Positions 61,632 to 64,000 of a stretch of 64,000 nucleotides of DNA are shown here, piece after piece; the stretch's first letter is position 1; the number at the start of each line of letters is the position of its first letter. Origin of the DNA: DTWD01 sp963662965 (GTDB lineage: Bacteria > Acidobacteriota > Vicinamibacteria > Vicinamibacterales > UBA8438); the NCBI GenBank assembly GCA_963662965.1, contig OY759970.1:1302001-1366000 (forward strand), in the 5' to 3' direction. Below the pieces are notes generated by a model. The model worked only from the letters and a program-made list of their open reading frames with translations, did not search any database and had not been told where the DNA came from. Both the position numbers and the translations under genes were made by a program.

Positions 61632-62951
61632 CTACCGCCACGGCATCAGCGCTTCGATCCACTGAATGCGTGTCAGGTCGTTGTAGATGACCGTGACCAT
61701 CAGCATCATCAGCACCACGAAGCCGGCGAACAGCATGCGCTCCTTGACGCGCACGCTGAAATCGCGGCGGGACACCCCTTCCATCGCCATGATGAAGATG
61801 TGTCCGCCATCGAGCACCGGGATGGGCAACAGATTGAGAATGCCGAGGTTGAGCGAGATCATCGACATCAGGCCGAAGAGCGCGACCCAGCCGAGCTCCG
61901 CGGCGCCGCCAGACAATTGGGCGATGCCGACCGGTCCGACCAGCTGCTTGGGTGAGGTCTCGGTGGTGACGAGACCCCAGAGGGTCTGAAAGATCAGGCC
62001 CGACCACTCATAGTTTTGCTCGAGGCTCATTTGAAACGCCTCGACGATGTCGGGGTCGACGATCCGCACCTCGAAGGGCCTGAACTGCACTCCGATCACC
62101 GCGGTGTCACCCCGCATCATCGGCGTGACAACAAGGTCGCGGGTACGACGGTCCCGCTTCACGGTCATGGTGAGCGCGGTATCGGCGCTCTCGCTGATCC
62201 GGGGGACGAGCTCGTCACCGCTCACCGGCTCGCCGTCGATCGCATAAATGATGTCGCCCGCCTCGAGACCGGCCTTGTCCGCCGGCTCGCCGGGATTCAC
62301 CTCGATGATCTGCGGGTGGAGCGCTGGTCCGACTCCCAGGTCGCCCATCTCGAACTCGGTGCGGGCGTCTGGCGTGACCTGCAACGTCCGCTCACGACCG
62401 TCCGACCCGCGCACCACGACCGAGATTTCTCGGTCCGCGCGCGGGAGCACGGCGACGAACAGCTCGTCCCAGGTTGCGACGACGCGGCCGGCCACGCTGA
62501 TGATCTGCTCCCCGACGGCGATGCCGGCTTGTTCCGCCGGCGAATCCTCCACGACCCGACCCACGACCGGCGGCTCCGACTCGAATGCCGGCACCTCGGC
62601 GCCCTGGTAGAGAACGACCCACATAACGAGAACGGCAAGGATCAGGTTCATCACCGGCCCCATGACGAGCACCTGGAAGCGCTCCCACTTCGTTTTCGAC
62701 ATGAACTCGTCGTCAGCTCCGGTGCGAGTCTCCTCCGGGTTTTCGCCGGCCATCTTCACGTAGCCGCCAAGCGGGATGGCGCTGACGCAGTACTCCGTAT
62801 CGCCCCGGGTGAACTTGATGATTTTGGGGCCGAACCCGATCGAGAACGTCAAGACGCGCACACCGAGCCGGCGGGCCATCAAGAAGTGGCCCAGCTCGTG
62901 GACAAAGACGAGGACGCTGAGGACGAAGATAAATGCGAAAAGGCTGTTCAC
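61632..62951 (-). CDS. rseP: Site-2 intramembrane zinc protease RseP
   Basis: A 439-residue membrane protease. Zinc residues H18-E19-x2-H22 (HELGH) lie in the first helix and LDGGH in the last part. Two PDZ domains (~125-195 and ~205-275, with GEPADKAGLEAGDIIYAI) sit between. It cleaves anti-sigma factors in the membrane during envelope stress. The dxr-rseP gene order is common. GTG start. Confidence 0.96.
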   Translation of the reverse strand: MNSLFAFIFVLSVLVFVHELGHFLMARRLGVRVLTFSIGFGPKIIKFTRGDTEYCVSAIPLGGYVKMAGENPEETRTGADDEFMSKTKWERFQVLVMGPVMNLILAVLVMWVVLYQGAEVPAFESEPPVVGRVVEDSPAEQAGIAVGEQIISVAGRVVATWDELFVAVLPRADREISVVVRGSDGRERTLQVTPDARTEFEMGDLGVGPALHPQIIEVNPGEPADKAGLEAGDIIYAIDGEPVSGDELVPRISESADTALTMTVKRDRRTRDLVVTPMMRGDTAVIGVQFRPFEVRIVDPDIVEAFQMSLEQNYEWSGLIFQTLWGLVTTETSPKQLVGPVGIAQLSGGAAELGWVALFGLMSMISLNLGILNLLPIPVLDGGHIFIMAMEGVSRRDFSVRVKERMLFAGFVVLMMLMVTVIYNDLTRIQWIEALMPWR

Positions 62952-62986
62952 GATCAGAATCCGATTACGCCGTCACCCCTTCGATT

Positions 62987-64000
62987 CTACCTGCCTGCCA
63001 CCGACTGGGAAAAGGTCCGGGCCCAGGTATCGATCTCCCGCACCGCCATGAGACTCGAGGGCGCCTCCAACGACCGGCTGGCCGCCCGGTCGAGCGTGTG
63101 CTCGATGACCCGTGGGATCCCCGTAAACGGCAGGCGACCGGCCAGGAAGGCACCAACCGCCACCTCGTTGGCGGCGTTGAGGACCGCCGGGAGCCCCGGC
63201 CCTCCGCGCAGCGCGTGGTACGCCAACGCGAGGCAGGGAAACCGCTCGGAATCGGGTTCGAAGAACTGGAGCGGTCCGCAGGCGGTCAGGTCGAGAGACG
63301 GCGTCGGCGCCACCCACCGATCAGGGTAGGAAAACGCGTACTGGATGGGCAGGCGCATGTCAGTGACGCCGAGCTGCGCAATCACCGAGCCATCCCGATA
63401 CTCCACCAGCGAATGGACGATGGACTGCGGATGGATGACCACGTCGATACAGTCGGGCGACGCGTCAAAGAGCCAGCGGGCCTCGATGACCTCCAGTCCC
63501 TTGTTCATCATCGTTGCCGAGTCGATGGTGATCTTCGGTCCCATCAACCAGGTCGGATGACGGAGCGCCTCGTCGGGCGTCACCGTCGACAGCTCGTGTG
63601 GCGGCCGCTCGCGAAAGGGACCGCCAGACGCAGTCAGGATGTACCGGACGACGTCGTCTGACCGATGGTCGACACATTGATGAATGGCGTTGTGCTCGCT
63701 GTCGACCGGAAGAATCGTGGCGTCGTGACGACGAGCCGCCTCCATCATCACATTGCCGGCCATCACCAACACCTCTTTGTTCGCGAGCGCGATGGTCTTA
63801 CCGGCTTCGATCGCCGCGAGCGTGGCGCCTAGGGCAGCGGTCCCTGAGGACGCACACAGCACGAGGTCGACGTCCGGATGCGTCGCCACCGCCGTGAGGC
63901 CATCCTCCCCGTGGGCGGCGGCGGCGTGCGTGGCGGCGCCGGAGGCCCGGAGGCGGTCGACCGCCTCCGAGTCTGCGAGTGAGACCACGGCCGGTTCGAA
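62987..64000 (-). CDS. dxr: 1-deoxy-D-xylulose-5-phosphate reductoisomerase (C-terminal part, runs off the window)
   Basis: The final ~337 residues of Dxr. The family motifs ALANKEVLVMAGNVMM, ILPVDSEHNAIHQC and ITIDSATMMNKGLEVIEA are present, with metal and substrate ligands. The N-terminal NADPH-binding part lies beyond base 64000; the frame is open to the edge (FEPA before VVSLADSEA). It makes MEP, the second step of the pathway that includes IspG. Confidence 0.95.
   Translation of the reverse strand, partial: FEPAVVSLADSEAVDRLRASGAATHAAAAHGEDGLTAVATHPDVDLVLCASSGTAALGATLAAIEAGKTIALANKEVLVMAGNVMMEAARRHDATILPVDSEHNAIHQCVDHRSDDVVRYILTASGGPFRERPPHELSTVTPDEALRHPTWLMGPKITIDSATMMNKGLEVIEARWLFDASPDCIDVVIHPQSIVHSLVEYRDGSVIAQLGVTDMRLPIQYAFSYPDRWVAPTPSLDLTACGPLQFFEPDSERFPCLALAYHALRGGPGLPAVLNAANEVAVGAFLAGRLPFTGIPRVIEHTLDRAASRSLEAPSSLMAVREIDTWARTFSQSVAGR

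Noticed and set aside
62016..63329. 437-codon open frame opposite rseP and dxr
   Set aside because: Spans two confident genes on the other strand; no recognisable domain.

Overview
The window is GC-rich, densely coding bacterial chromosome. Its gene content points to an Acidobacteriota member, probably of the Vicinamibacteria type. The pointers are two adjacent VWFA-related secreted proteins, an FtsI with a PASTA domain, a fused E1 alpha/beta dehydrogenase, a rich set of secreted haem and lipoproteins, and a complete dcw cluster. This placement is an inference from family knowledge, not from a marker-gene search.

Layout. 1-2310: an inverted-repeat element, a CAU-anticodon tRNA with its terminator, a coiled-coil zinc-ribbon protein, an unusual RNase HI-AcpS fusion, and a small frameshifted gene. 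2317-19023 (minus): the division and cell-wall cluster mraZ-rsmH-ftsL-ftsI-murE-murF-mraY-murD-ftsW-murG-murC-ftsQ-ftsA-ftsZ, driven from a promoter with three phased MraZ boxes; murB and ddl are absent. 19194-26075: a divergent YchF-like GTPase, an SDR epimerase, a broken STN-like secreted protein, a broken ECF sigma factor with a zinc-finger/MGMT fusion, murJ and a rhomboid protease. 26456-32291: cupin, fused E1 dehydrogenase, beta-propeller protein, broken PhzF-like gene and an EamA transporter. 32424-34777: an F0-only ATP synthase operon (atpZ-I-B-E-F). 34855-44822 (minus): a complex I operon nuoA-C-D-H-J-K-L-M-N plus a broken membrane gene; every Fe-S subunit (B, E, F, G, I) is missing. 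45134-52763: two VWFA proteins, then hemX-hemA-hemC-cobA/hemD-hemB. 52775-60029: a large haem/copper/TPR lipoprotein, a cytochrome c, a methyltransferase, hemL, ispG and a HAD phosphatase. 60116-64000 (minus): MATE transporter, rseP and the C-terminal part of dxr.

How the genes work together. The window holds three large housekeeping blocks: peptidoglycan precursor synthesis with divisome assembly (murJ acts as the matching flippase), proton-translocating energy conversion (F0 and the complex I membrane arm), and tetrapyrrole synthesis from glutamyl-tRNA to uroporphyrinogen III. ispG and dxr belong to the MEP isoprenoid pathway, which feeds the undecaprenyl carrier used by mraY and murG.

Most unusual signals. 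(1) A DNA-level repeated cassette made of a Shine-Dalgarno sequence plus a leader ORF encoding MKVTLHS(T/N)GD; twice it ends overlapping the start codon of the next gene, and it also fills the nuoA-nuoC gap. (2) A nuo operon stripped of exactly the Fe-S subunits. (3) Two unusual fusions, RNase HI-AcpS and zinc finger-MGMT. (4) Six inactivating lesions, all in five accessory genes and none in the housekeeping genes. (5) A hairpin-rich dispersed repeat at gene ends that supplies the stop codons of some genes.
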